Below are positions 35,569 to 46,029 of a stretch of 64,000 bases of DNA, piece by piece; position 1 is the stretch's first letter; each line of letters starts with the position of its first letter. Source of the DNA: Candidatus Kapaibacterium sp. (GTDB lineage: Bacteria; Bacteroidota; Ignavibacteria; Kapaibacteriales; UBA7675); contig JANQRB010000045.1 of NCBI GenBank assembly GCA_028284775.1, positions 1 to 64,000 on the forward strand, given 5' to 3'. The notes under the pieces were generated by a model. That model searched no databases. It saw only the letters and a program-made list of their open reading frames with translations, and had not been told where the DNA came from. Both the position numbers and the translations under genes were made by a program.

Positions 35569-36396
35569 TACCGGCTCCTACGGCGGCCTTCTCACCGACT
35601 CAATCACGATTAAATGCCGCTTGGACATTTGATAGGATCGCGCGGCTCTTCATCGGCTCTCCGAATGTTGCCCGGCACTTGCGAGAATAGAGTAAAGTGT
35701 GGACCTGCAACAATCATCAGGCGGAGTCCGGTCCATCCTCCCGGCGGATATGCGGGCCATTTCGTTTTTTTTCATTCAGACTGTGGAATTTTGGGGCCGG
35801 TTGCATCTATGTGGAAGAGAAATTCGGAAGGCAATATCAATGGAAGGGTTTTGCGCAAAACGAAGTCGTATAAATTTTTTCGTCTTACTTGTTCCAACTT
35901 GCTAATGGTGAACACAGCCAGCGAATCGAAATATTGACGTGAAATCGGATGGCACAATAAATTTCATTGTGAACGAATCTCCGGCAGTGTGAGTCAGTTG
36001 GTCTGGGAATTATGACCAAATATTGCACGTCGATGGCACAAATCGATCTGTTAACATTTGTAGACAACTAAGAAACGTCTGAAACTCTTTAACCCAATGT
36101 CTTTAAGATAGCGCATCTCAAGCGCCAATGCCTTCGCCTCAAGAATCTGTTCAGTTCTTAACTATTGACTGGTTGCCGAAAAAGTACACGGCAATGCAGG
36201 TTTGTCGCATGCCGGACATTGAGTGTGACCGATGCGGCTGCTTTCTCTAAGTATCAATGTCTGAGAGGAATTTGTGACATTAAACAAATTTCAGAACCAC
36301 ATGTGGTCTACCCTTAACTGTTGCGTAGAAACAGGTGAGTGGCGTTGCTATTTGTAGTTCGAGACCAATTGTAAAATGTAAAGTACGGGTTTAATT
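35569..36396. other. Long AT-rich gap between divergent genes
   Basis: About 830 bases separate the sigma factor and the FG-GAP gene, divergently transcribed. It is clearly AT-richer than the flanks and holds no confident gene. The only coding-like stretch is a 40-codon frame at 36128-36250 (listed separately). It should contain the promoters of both operons, but I cannot point to firm -35/-10 boxes. No tRNA or repeat was seen. Confidence 0.5.
36128..36250 (+). CDS. Possible small Cys-rich peptide (40 residues)
   Basis: An open frame of 40 codons, starting ATG and ending TAA, whose end is cysteine-rich: VCRMPDIECDRCGCFL, with a C-x2-C-x-C group. It lacks a clear ribosome site. It could be a small metal-binding peptide, a remnant of a larger gene, or chance. 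I cannot decide from sequence alone. Confidence 0.2.
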   Translation: MPSPQESVQFLTIDWLPKKYTAMQVCRMPDIECDRCGCFL

Positions 36397-38535
36397 ATGC
36401 AGTTAACTTATTGCCCCGATGTTTTTTTCGACTTTCGCGAGCTGGGCTGGCGCATTACAGTAATAGTCTTGAGTATATTCTGCATCGTATTCAATGATCT
36501 TCGATCGGAAACAAAGCTGACTGCCGGCGATGCCGAAACAGGCGATAACTTTGGTTGGTCGGTAGATATCGACGGCGAGTATGCCATCGTAGGCGCGTAT
36601 CATGACGATGACAATGGCAGAAATTCCGGCGCGGTGTATTTCTATGAATGGGACGGAACAGCCTGGGGAAACGAGCAGAAAATGACGGCTCATGACGGCG
36701 CCTCCTATGACGAGTTCGGCTATTCGGTAGCGATACATGGTGAACTTGCCATCGTTGGCGCGCATCGAGACGATGACAATGGCAGCTCTTCCGGCTCGGC
36801 GTATATCTATCTTCGGAATTCAACTGGCTGGGCCTACGGACAGAAGATCAGCGCAGGCAGCGCGGACGACCGCTTCGGTATTTCGGTTGACATCGATGGC
36901 GATTATGCTGTGATCGGCGCCGCCTATGATGACGACAACGCTTCGAATGCCGGCGCGGCCTATGTGTATACATGGAATCCGACGACATTTCAATGGGAGC
37001 AACAAGCCAAGATCAGCGCCGTTGACGGCGACATTGACGATCTCTTCGCTACATCGGTATCCCTGTCCGGGCCGTCGCTGCTCATTGGCGCGCACTTTGA
37101 TGATCCGCTGGCAAGCAACTCCGGCTCCGCATATTTGTTTCGCCGCAGCGGCTCGGTCTGGACACAGGAACAAAAGCTCCAGCCTGCAATTGGGGCCGCC
37201 GACGACTACTTTGGCGCGAGCGTCGCGCTGAGCGGCGATTTAGCGGTAATCGGAGCTTATCAGCGAGATCATGGCGCCAGCAATACCGGCGCCGCTTATG
37301 TATTCCGTTACTCCGGTGGCTCGTGGACTGAAGAGACAATGCTCACAGCCTCCGACGCGGCGGCCGGGGACAATTTCGCATATTCCATCGCAGCCATCGA
37401 TGACGCAATTTGTGTCGGCGCGCGGTATACTGACAACAATGACGGATCGGCCTACATCTTCCACCACGAGAGTCTGGTATGGCGTGAAGTCGCAAAACTC
37501 AAAGCCGACGATGGCAGCGTCGGCTCCGGTTTCGAGTTCGGCTGGAACGTCGCGCTTAACAGGTCGCAGGCAATTGTCGGTGCCCGGCTCAATGGCAATC
37601 AGGGAGCCGCCTATGTGTACAAAATGGCAGTCGAAGCGCCGGCCGTCGCGGCACACTTTCCCTGCAGTGTTTCCGGCGAAGTTGCCGGTGAGATAATGAT
37701 CCTGCACGAAGGAAGTCTAAGTAATTATTCGGGAGCAAACGACAGGCTGATCGGCGCCTGGTGTTCCCAGCAAGCGGCCTATATACCCTGCGAAATTCGT
37801 TGGGATTATCCTTGCAACGGAACGGTCACCGATCCTGTGTATGAATTCTGCACGACAAACATTTTGTACCCCGACTGGGAAAAGCTCTCTATTTCATTCT
37901 CGCTGCTGGATTTGGGCCTTTGTTCATGTCACGAGGAGTTCGTATTCGCCCTGAGCGGCGAACTCGACGGCGAAAAGCAAAATCGCATAATTGTCGTATT
38001 TACGGAATATCTATCGCACGTCGATGCTATCAACCTGGGGGATATTCTCACTAACCTCAACCAGGAACATGTCTATACTTCACCTTATCTGCCGGAGTCC
38101 TACCTGGCTACCGAACTGGTGACAAGCGGAACCTACCGGCAACTGGTTGAGCCGGAACACAGGGACTACACGGGCAAACTGTCGTATCGCGTGTTGCATC
38201 ATGATGAGCTGCCGCCGCCGCTCATCGCTCCCGAGACAACGAGCGATGTATCGGATTCTCCGGCAGATTTTGAATCGACGGTGGTGAAAGTTTATCCTAA
38301 TCCGGTTTCGGCGGATTTGCGAATCGAAGCGCAAAAGATTCCTCCGGGTTCCTACACGATCGAACTGTTTTCATCGGAGGGCAGCCTGCATCAAAGCAGG
38401 ACAATTAATGTTAATGCCTCGGGCAAATTTATGCAGTACTTCGATTTAAGCTTAATTCCGGCCGGTTATTACACAGCCAGGTTGTACACAGCCCGGCAGT
38501 TCTTTGGAGCTTATCCCGTGGTAATTGTACGCTAA
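36397..38535 (+). CDS. Secreted FG-GAP beta-propeller protein with T9SS sorting domain
   Basis: A 712-residue secreted protein. A hydrophobic export segment (about residues 18-32) is followed by seven repeats of about 50 residues (40-395), each with the pattern D-x-FGxSVxIxGxxAIVGAxxDDDNG, SGAAYxY and a W/K strand; seven is the number needed for a closed integrin-alpha-like propeller, and the DDDNG loops could bind calcium. A cysteine-containing linker domain follows. The last 80 residues (KVYPNPVSADLRIE onward, ending in YPVVIVR) are a Por/T9SS C-terminal sorting domain, so the protein should be exported through the type IX system and attached to the surface or released. Its partner or ligand is unknown. 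Confidence 0.85.
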   Translation: MQLTYCPDVFFDFRELGWRITVIVLSIFCIVFNDLRSETKLTAGDAETGDNFGWSVDIDGEYAIVGAYHDDDNGRNSGAVYFYEWDGTAWGNEQKMTAHDGASYDEFGYSVAIHGELAIVGAHRDDDNGSSSGSAYIYLRNSTGWAYGQKISAGSADDRFGISVDIDGDYAVIGAAYDDDNASNAGAAYVYTWNPTTFQWEQQAKISAVDGDIDDLFATSVSLSGPSLLIGAHFDDPLASNSGSAYLFRRSGSVWTQEQKLQPAIGAADDYFGASVALSGDLAVIGAYQRDHGASNTGAAYVFRYSGGSWTEETMLTASDAAAGDNFAYSIAAIDDAICVGARYTDNNDGSAYIFHHESLVWREVAKLKADDGSVGSGFEFGWNVALNRSQAIVGARLNGNQGAAYVYKMAVEAPAVAAHFPCSVSGEVAGEIMILHEGSLSNYSGANDRLIGAWCSQQAAYIPCEIRWDYPCNGTVTDPVYEFCTTNILYPDWEKLSISFSLLDLGLCSCHEEFVFALSGELDGEKQNRIIVVFTEYLSHVDAINLGDILTNLNQEHVYTSPYLPESYLATELVTSGTYRQLVEPEHRDYTGKLSYRVLHHDELPPPLIAPETTSDVSDSPADFESTVVKVYPNPVSADLRIEAQKIPPGSYTIELFSSEGSLHQSRTINVNASGKFMQYFDLSLIPAGYYTARLYTARQFFGAYPVVIVR

Positions 38536-38655
38536 AACACAGGCTAAGCGAGCCCGATGAAGATCTCGATTCTCGACCTGAGATCGTGACATGTCAATCC
38601 CCTTGGTTTGTGAATCTAAGACATATTCAAATATCTGTTAATAGAGGTTAGTTTC

Positions 38656-41600
38656 ATGCTTACATCATACAAAAAACACCGGCAATTCTGGAACAGACAG
38701 CTCTGGCTGCTTCCAATGATGATCGCTCTGTGTACGCTTGCGCAGGGCCAGGATAAAGATATGGAAGACCTTGCATCGATGCATGACGAGCGCGGATTCC
38801 AGCAAAGCGCAGCGCTCAGCGTCGATGGCAAATTGGCGGTCTCGAATTCAAATGGCGCAGTGTCCTATGTGTACCCCATCTCCGATTTTACGGTGGATAA
38901 TCACAAAATATCTACCATCGTCACATATAGTCCATCAGTGTCTTTTACGGCCTACAAAAAACACAATCCCGTCAGACCCGGCGATCAGTGGGATAAAACA
39001 AAACAAAACCGCCCGGCGTGGATTGTCGGCGTCAATGGCTTTGCCGTGCAGGTGTTGGCTACGACGCGGGACTATATTACGTCCGAACGCGAGGTCTGCG
39101 AGTTTAAGTTTGACGGCAACGATTGTTATTGGGGCGATCAGTACCATTTCGATGATCGCCATTTGTCTTGGGTAGTAGATGGTTATGATGTTTGCAATCG
39201 AATGGACAACCTCGAAGATGGCAATGGCGATTTGCTGCCATTTGACCAGGACAAAATTCATCTCCTGCGGGCTGACGGAAGTCTGTTGACATTGAAGAAC
39301 GGAACCACCCGCAAGAACACTCAAGGCCAATCCATTGAAATTGTCAACCGACAAGTAGATATGTTTACGGGTGATTATTATGTCGACGAAGTCAATGCCG
39401 CGGGCTATGCGACGGTTGAAATCGATGATGCCGAATGGGCGAGAGTACGGGACCTGTACTCGCACTTCAAACTGCTCAGTTCGGTCCCGGACATCGACGA
39501 ATATAATTTTGCCCCGCGCCGGGTGCGTTACTATCCCGGCGATGGGCTGTGTTATGAATTTCGCGAGCACGTATTTCCCTATGGAATTCAAAACATCAAA
39601 GAATATCCCGCAGAATATCCTATCGGCCGGATGCCGACTATCTTCTACCTGGATAATATCGCCGGAGCGAGCGGCAAGGAAGTAAACTTTGTCTACACCC
39701 GGCACAATACGCATAACCTGCTATTGGAAAATCCCAGCCGCGGACGGGCGGCTCTTGCCGGCTTTACAGGGCACAGCTTTTACTATACCAATAGCGGATT
39801 GCGCATCGACGCCATGGGCCGCCGGCATGTAATGTTTTACAAGGCCTACGCCACTGGCGGTTATGATACTTTCGATCCTGCATGGGACTTTGACTTAAAG
39901 TCCAGCATGCCGCTTAAAACCGATGCCTATGACCAGGCGGATGATGACGTCGACAGGAATATCTCCTATGTCGGTTACGTAACGAAGATTCTCGACCCCG
40001 AAGAACGAGCAATCAGTTTCAACTATGAAAAGTACATCCGCAAATATGTCAATTTCGGCTTCCCTAAAGTCAAGGAATCGCGAGCACCTGATGTCACGCT
40101 CGAACTGGCGAATTTTCGCCTTAACAATATAGTGCAGGGGCCTACGGTTACGGACATCGCCTATCACGGTCAAATGGAAGAAGAACTGGAAGCGACGCAG
40201 TACAATAATCCTCAGGGGAATGAGGCGAACATCTTCAAAGCGAAATACATCGCCAGTAATATGGTGGCGAAAATTGTGAGGCTTGATCATAGCGGAGTGG
40301 AACTCTGCAGCCTCAGCACCGAAGACTATTTGTATGACTATTCTGGTTACATTGAAGAGTCAAGCCCCGGCTGGAATGTCATGCGCATTCTGAGCGATCA
40401 TAAAGAAGGAAACCTTACGGCGACGGTTCACAAATACTTTCGGCTTGACTATGATGGCATTTATGAGAACGAGCTTAACATTGGTGACCGGAATTCCTAT
40501 ACCAAACTGACTGATGTTTACGAATTGAATGATGACCTGATAACTCACACGCACAATGAGTATGCCCAGTTGCCGCATCCGAGCGTGAACAACGCTCCGG
40601 GCTACTGGGGGACGACGAGCAAAATGAATATTTATCAAACGGAGCAAAGGCAGGCGCAGGGTATGCCGCCGGAACCGGTGTTCCCCATATCATTCATAAA
40701 AGTCAATACTCTTACAGCTGACTTAATTGATAAGTCTCGTGTTAGTTTTGACTATTCGCCCACGTACACGCGCGACTTCGGTGATGTCAATAGCTCATTG
40801 GCAAATTGGTTCGGTCTCGGGCTGGCGAAGAAATCCGAAACCGTACACCGGCCCGATGACGCTTCGCCGCTCCTGCAAACCGAGACGAGTTACCTTCACC
40901 TATCTACCGGTGATTTTACAGCATCGTGGATCGAATACACCTGGAATAAATTTAAGGCTATCGCTCTCTGGCAAAGCGACCCGGCTCTACAGGAGAAGTA
41001 TCAGGACTCATGGCCAATCGATGAGCCGGGGGCCTACGATCAGGAGCCGGTGAGTCAGGACGTTCACTTCCCGTACATGACCGGATTGGTGACCGAGACA
41101 TTAGTCAGAGACCCGAATGATAATGACAAGGTTTTGCAAGGGAAACGATTTGTTTATGAACAGGCATATACCAGCCCCGCGCCGGATATGCTTAACATGC
41201 GCGGCTCGCTGCTGGAGGAATGGGTTGTTGCGGAGGGCGACGGATCGGAAGCATACAAGAGCGCCGGCTATGACTACACTATCAAAGCAGCTAAGCGCTG
41301 GCCGGGATCCATCGAATCTGCGAATGGCGCTACTCAGAAGTTGTTTTACAACTATTGGGACTATACCGGCTCGCATTCGCCGCTGGCGACAAAGATCGAC
41401 AACAACAATGATGCCGTCGACTACTTACTGAAAGGCAGGCTGCCTCTTGTCGAGGACGCGGTGGTAACACAGAGCCTGCCCCGCTATGCACATTACGACC
41501 CTGGCAGCGGCGCGGTATCGATTCTAAATCGCGACATTGCGACGTATTTGGAACGAACCTACTTCGGGCAGATCAGCGGAATCCGTGATCCCAACGGCTA

Positions 41601-44600
41601 CTACAGCAAGTCGGCCTATGATAAAATCGGACGTCTGGATAAGGCCTGGCAGATTTTCGATTTTCCTTCGGATGCCAATAACAATGCGCCGGTTTATGAG
41701 AACGCCAATGTTAATTTGTTTACCGGCAATATCACCAAATATACGCACGAAGATATGTTTTACGATATCAATGGCGGTAATCATAATGATCCGAATACAA
41801 GTAACTCTTACTATGATCAGGGAGTGATCGAAAACGACTATGGTGATCGTATGGTGGCCGAGCGCCCCCGGCCCTATTTCCCGGATTGTGTAGAGGGGGA
41901 TGACTGCGAAATCGCAATTCCGGGCTCGGGCCGCAAGTCAGGCGATCAGGTGCTGGTGCCCGGTCCGTTTACGGAAGTGTTCGATGTGCAGCGTGAGTTT
42001 TACGTCTCAAGTTATTACCGTTCACATCCGAATGATGTCATTCAGTCGGCCGCAAGCATCGACGAAATTTCTCTGGTGCTTGTACCCACGGCGATTTCGG
42101 GGCAAAATGTGGTAGTATCTATAGAGGTATTTAAACATCAGGCAGGAGATGTTGAAGAAAATGCCCAGGCGCTGCAATCGGATATTTTTCTGTTAAACTA
42201 TGGCGCTTCCAAAGTTCAGGATGTCCCCCTGGCGTCGCTTCGACTGCAGATCAAAGACGAACTACTGTCCGAGATTACTTCAATGGCGAGTGAAGACTAT
42301 ATCGAGTTCCGAATTCGCAACCGAACCCTCGGCAGTTCGGTGGAATTCGGCACCAGCGGACAGGATTCACCTCACCTGTCCGTATCCGGTCAGCTTCTGC
42401 TCGGACCAATGCAGAGTGACTATACGCTGGCCTATTCCTACGTCGACGGCAGCAGTCCGACGGCGACAGTTTCGGCCAAGATCGATGACCAGAAGCACAC
42501 GGAAAAAACCTGGGATAATCAAGAGCTCGGTTACTCGCGTTTTACTGAAACGACACACTCGTTCGGCGCCAATAATCGCATTTTCAAGAGCGAACAAATT
42601 ATCGGTTCGCCCCTGGCGCCCCTTCGGACGGACGCAGTACTCAACGAACACAACGGCTTCGGCAAGCCTACCGTCACAACGGACCAATTGGGATACGAAA
42701 CAAGGATCGAATACGACAACCTCGGCCGCGTACGGCGTACTGAATTTCCCAATGACCCTAACGATCCGCCGGGCACGGTGAAGGCAAAAAGCGTCAGCTA
42801 TGAAGTCGGACGACCGGAGGACATTATCAACTGGGGGCAACCCGAGCACGACTATTTCGGTTTTTGTTCGGCAACGCATGAGACCGATGAAAACGGCAAT
42901 GTGACCACGTTGATTTTCGATGCCTTCGATAAACTGAGGCACGAAATAATCAAAACGCCCTACAACTGGAAACACGTTCAATATCACTACGACCTTATGG
43001 GTCGAATGACCAAGTCCGTTAACCCGGAACACTTCAACGGCTCGCCGCCTGCTGATGAAACCGAAACGCGTTACTATTATGATAAATATGGTCGGGTCTG
43101 CTACAAGTACCAACCTGATATGGGGTATGTTTCCTTTGCTTACGACAAAGCCAACAATGTGCGCTTTGTGCAGTCTCAGGCGCAGGCCGATGAGGGTAAG
43201 ATGGCATTTAATCAATACGATGACTTAAACCGCCTGACATTGGTCGGCGAGGCTTACTTTGGTGTGCCCGAAGGCGGCGGCAGCGGCGAAGTTACGGCCC
43301 CCGTCGCCGGCATGGATTACAAAAACCAATCTGCAAACGGCGATGCGATTCAGTCGGATGCAAGTGCCGCGCTTAACCTGAATCGATGGACTGATCTCAT
43401 AGATCCCGATGTGCTGCACAACCTGTCCTTCGCCGATCCTTTGACTGTAAACACATCAATCTGGAACGACAGCCCTCCGCCGAACCCGGTGCCGCAATTC
43501 CCCATGGCTGGAGTGTTGGAAGAGACGGATTGTATTCCCGCGGGCGTCGGAATGCTCCCGGGCCGATTCGCTCCTCCCGCATCGTATTTGAAGCACCCCG
43601 TCGGCATTTACGATCGTCCCGCCGACCAGGCCGCAGCGCCCGAGAACTTCGAAGATGCCTGGTTCCACCCGGAGTTTGTGCGCACTGTCATTTACTACGA
43701 TGCTCTGCCACAGCCGGTCGGCGTGATCTGGGGAGCCTTCCCCGCGCAGCAGGAATGGGAACAACTTATGCCGAAGGGTGTTGTGCGTAATCTTTTGGGT
43801 CGCGAAGTCGCCAAAGCTTATCGTCAGCATGCCGGCGAACCCTTTCATTATTCCGTTAAGAGTTATGATGAACGCGGACGTGTAGAAGCCCTGGTGCGTT
43901 ATACCGAGAATCTCGGCTTCGATGCAGTGTATTATAAATATAATTCACAGAACCAGGTGATTGCCGTCAGCAGCGTCACGCCGGATCGTCAGTACAATAC
44001 CTTCTACGGTCACGATCATAACGGCCGGCTTGAGTGCCTGTGGTCATATCTTACAACGCCGGTTTTCGGACTGGGCATCAGCAATCCGCAGTATCCGGTC
44101 AGCGATTTTCTGAAGCCTTCGTTTGAGGATCCGGTTGTTGTCTACAGTTACGACGAACGGCATCAGATTGACGGCAAACAGCTTCCCGAGGCGGGCGTCG
44201 CGATTGCGTATGAATACAATGCCCGTCAATGGCCGACCCGCACGGAAGCGACCAATGCCAACGGCAGCCTGTTTAAGCAGGAGCTGAGTTATGATGCAGC
44301 CGGCAATGTTGTGCAGCAGCGTTCGCGAAATTACGGACAGTTGCAGGATGTTGTACAGGACTATACTTATTACGACCAGAACAGCCTCGCTACCGGCGAG
44401 TTGGAAAGTTGGACTTATGACGATCCCAATACATCTTCGCAGTGGTCTGAAGTTTATGTGAATGACCGCATGGGCAACCGCATGAACGTTAATCACGGTG
44501 GAGGTGTATACGAATTGTACTCTTACGAAGACCTTAACGGCCCAAACCGGCTGACGACGTGGACCTTAAATGACGACATCCGCGAATACGACTACAATAC

Positions 44601-46029
44601 CGACGGCGCCTTGACGCAGCGCCGCCGCCTGCTGAATAACGGCGGCTTCCCGATTTTGATGGAGACTGAACACTTGCGGCATGGAATGGGTGGCCTGCTT
44701 GAGGAATATCGCATAGAGCCCCCGACGCCGATGACACCGCCCACCTGTCCTTCACCGACAGTTTCCAGCCAATTCTCTTCCGACTGGCGCTACCGCTACG
44801 GCCCAGGCGGCGAACGCGAACAAAAGCGACTGATGTATTCAGAGTACGGCGACGAATGCGGCAACGCGCACCCCTGGGTCTATTATCAGCTCGGCGCCGA
44901 CAACCGCCAGCTTGCCGTCTACCACGGCAGCCAGACGACAACGCGCGACTGCAACAACGGCAGCGGCCCGCAGGAAGACAGCCGGGCGGTGTATCTCTAC
45001 CCTCTGGAATTTATAAGCTATGGCGCCGCCAGCGTCCCCGAGTTTTTAACACGACCCAGCATCGGCCGCGAGTATTCAATTACGGATCATCTCGGGTCCA
45101 CGAGGCTCGTTATCGATCAAAACGGCGCGCCGCACAGCGCCATGGATTATGCGCCCTTCGGCAAAGCAATTCCGGTGGCAGGCGCGCCCTCGATGGAGCG
45201 TTTAAGTTTTATCGGCAAGGAGCAGGATATTGAAAATGAGCTGGGCGATTTCGGCGTGCGGAAGTATGACGATGTTACAGGGCGCTTTACAAGCATCGAT
45301 CCCCTGTGGGAAAAGTTTCGGGCGTGGACGCCGTATCATTACAGCTATGGCAATCCGCTAAGATTTGTTGATCCATCCGGGCTAGGTTCTTCATTCTTTG
45401 GCCCTATGTCTAAAGATGCAATTATAGATGAGTTGAAATCAGATGAGGATCTGAGTGCAGCATCAAAAGAACTGTTAATTCTTGGAGTCGAGCATCTTGA
45501 CAAAGCGGCTGGTTTTGTCGCCGAAATATCCGCTGGATTTGGTGTCAACGGAAAAGCCGAGGGGCAAATTGGTCCACTCAAACTTGAGCTTGAGGCTAAA
45601 GCTGTATATTCGGAGGTTAAGCTTGATATCTCTAACGGAGCCGTAAAGTTGTCTTTTACAGGTGTGCAAGCTGAAGGAAAAGTGCTTTGGGGCCCGAATT
45701 CTGTTAGTGTTATTGGGCAAAATGTACACGGCAGCTTAACATTCAGTTTAGATGGAATAACCAGCGAGGGGAAGATGCATAATTATGATTGGGGAGCATC
45801 TGTTTCAGATGAAGGCTGGACTATTGACAATTCGTTAGGAATTTCCATAGAAGCGACTCACAATTTCAGCACACAAACACTGGTGCCGGTAACAGCGAAA
45901 GTCGGAGCAAAGGTGAATGTAGGGCATCTCTTTATGGGCCTGACATATTTTGCCGCAGGAATAACACGAAATCTCTTAGACCAACATGCACCCAGAATGA
46001 ATCCGCTCGGTATACGACCCAGCAATTAG
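38656..46029 (+). CDS. Rhs/YD-repeat giant surface protein with divergent C-terminal domain
   Basis: A 2457-residue protein, the largest here. The ATG at 38656 follows AGAGGT by about 8 bases and leads a signal peptide ending near AQGQ (about residue 34). Residues to about 2200 show the Rhs/YD pattern: many YDxxGRL/R and YxYDxxxR units (YEYNARQWPTRTEA, SYDAAGNVVQQR, YDERGRVEALVRY), and then the conserved Rhs core DHLGSTRLVID, MDYAPFGKA and GxYNPLRFVDPSGLG-like YGNPLRFVDPSGLG at about 2230. After this the last 220 residues are unrelated: AT-richer, Ser/Lys/Val-rich beta-like strands with no nuclease or deaminase motif I recognise. In polymorphic toxin systems this position holds the toxin. No T9SS tail is seen, so export route is unclear. 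Confidence 0.85.
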   Translation: MLTSYKKHRQFWNRQLWLLPMMIALCTLAQGQDKDMEDLASMHDERGFQQSAALSVDGKLAVSNSNGAVSYVYPISDFTVDNHKISTIVTYSPSVSFTAYKKHNPVRPGDQWDKTKQNRPAWIVGVNGFAVQVLATTRDYITSEREVCEFKFDGNDCYWGDQYHFDDRHLSWVVDGYDVCNRMDNLEDGNGDLLPFDQDKIHLLRADGSLLTLKNGTTRKNTQGQSIEIVNRQVDMFTGDYYVDEVNAAGYATVEIDDAEWARVRDLYSHFKLLSSVPDIDEYNFAPRRVRYYPGDGLCYEFREHVFPYGIQNIKEYPAEYPIGRMPTIFYLDNIAGASGKEVNFVYTRHNTHNLLLENPSRGRAALAGFTGHSFYYTNSGLRIDAMGRRHVMFYKAYATGGYDTFDPAWDFDLKSSMPLKTDAYDQADDDVDRNISYVGYVTKILDPEERAISFNYEKYIRKYVNFGFPKVKESRAPDVTLELANFRLNNIVQGPTVTDIAYHGQMEEELEATQYNNPQGNEANIFKAKYIASNMVAKIVRLDHSGVELCSLSTEDYLYDYSGYIEESSPGWNVMRILSDHKEGNLTATVHKYFRLDYDGIYENELNIGDRNSYTKLTDVYELNDDLITHTHNEYAQLPHPSVNNAPGYWGTTSKMNIYQTEQRQAQGMPPEPVFPISFIKVNTLTADLIDKSRVSFDYSPTYTRDFGDVNSSLANWFGLGLAKKSETVHRPDDASPLLQTETSYLHLSTGDFTASWIEYTWNKFKAIALWQSDPALQEKYQDSWPIDEPGAYDQEPVSQDVHFPYMTGLVTETLVRDPNDNDKVLQGKRFVYEQAYTSPAPDMLNMRGSLLEEWVVAEGDGSEAYKSAGYDYTIKAAKRWPGSIESANGATQKLFYNYWDYTGSHSPLATKIDNNNDAVDYLLKGRLPLVEDAVVTQSLPRYAHYDPGSGAVSILNRDIATYLERTYFGQISGIRDPNGYYSKSAYDKIGRLDKAWQIFDFPSDANNNAPVYENANVNLFTGNITKYTHEDMFYDINGGNHNDPNTSNSYYDQGVIENDYGDRMVAERPRPYFPDCVEGDDCEIAIPGSGRKSGDQVLVPGPFTEVFDVQREFYVSSYYRSHPNDVIQSAASIDEISLVLVPTAISGQNVVVSIEVFKHQAGDVEENAQALQSDIFLLNYGASKVQDVPLASLRLQIKDELLSEITSMASEDYIEFRIRNRTLGSSVEFGTSGQDSPHLSVSGQLLLGPMQSDYTLAYSYVDGSSPTATVSAKIDDQKHTEKTWDNQELGYSRFTETTHSFGANNRIFKSEQIIGSPLAPLRTDAVLNEHNGFGKPTVTTDQLGYETRIEYDNLGRVRRTEFPNDPNDPPGTVKAKSVSYEVGRPEDIINWGQPEHDYFGFCSATHETDENGNVTTLIFDAFDKLRHEIIKTPYNWKHVQYHYDLMGRMTKSVNPEHFNGSPPADETETRYYYDKYGRVCYKYQPDMGYVSFAYDKANNVRFVQSQAQADEGKMAFNQYDDLNRLTLVGEAYFGVPEGGGSGEVTAPVAGMDYKNQSANGDAIQSDASAALNLNRWTDLIDPDVLHNLSFADPLTVNTSIWNDSPPPNPVPQFPMAGVLEETDCIPAGVGMLPGRFAPPASYLKHPVGIYDRPADQAAAPENFEDAWFHPEFVRTVIYYDALPQPVGVIWGAFPAQQEWEQLMPKGVVRNLLGREVAKAYRQHAGEPFHYSVKSYDERGRVEALVRYTENLGFDAVYYKYNSQNQVIAVSSVTPDRQYNTFYGHDHNGRLECLWSYLTTPVFGLGISNPQYPVSDFLKPSFEDPVVVYSYDERHQIDGKQLPEAGVAIAYEYNARQWPTRTEATNANGSLFKQELSYDAAGNVVQQRSRNYGQLQDVVQDYTYYDQNSLATGELESWTYDDPNTSSQWSEVYVNDRMGNRMNVNHGGGVYELYSYEDLNGPNRLTTWTLNDDIREYDYNTDGALTQRRRLLNNGGFPILMETEHLRHGMGGLLEEYRIEPPTPMTPPTCPSPTVSSQFSSDWRYRYGPGGEREQKRLMYSEYGDECGNAHPWVYYQLGADNRQLAVYHGSQTTTRDCNNGSGPQEDSRAVYLYPLEFISYGAASVPEFLTRPSIGREYSITDHLGSTRLVIDQNGAPHSAMDYAPFGKAIPVAGAPSMERLSFIGKEQDIENELGDFGVRKYDDVTGRFTSIDPLWEKFRAWTPYHYSYGNPLRFVDPSGLGSSFFGPMSKDAIIDELKSDEDLSAASKELLILGVEHLDKAAGFVAEISAGFGVNGKAEGQIGPLKLELEAKAVYSEVKLDISNGAVKLSFTGVQAEGKVLWGPNSVSVIGQNVHGSLTFSLDGITSEGKMHNYDWGASVSDEGWTIDNSLGISIEATHNFSTQTLVPVTAKVGAKVNVGHLFMGLTYFAAGITRNLLDQHAPRMNPLGIRPSN

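Noticed and set aside
35614..35937. 107-codon frame in the gap upstream of the sigma factor
   Set aside because: AT-rich composition unlike the genes around it, no domain, and no ribosome site.
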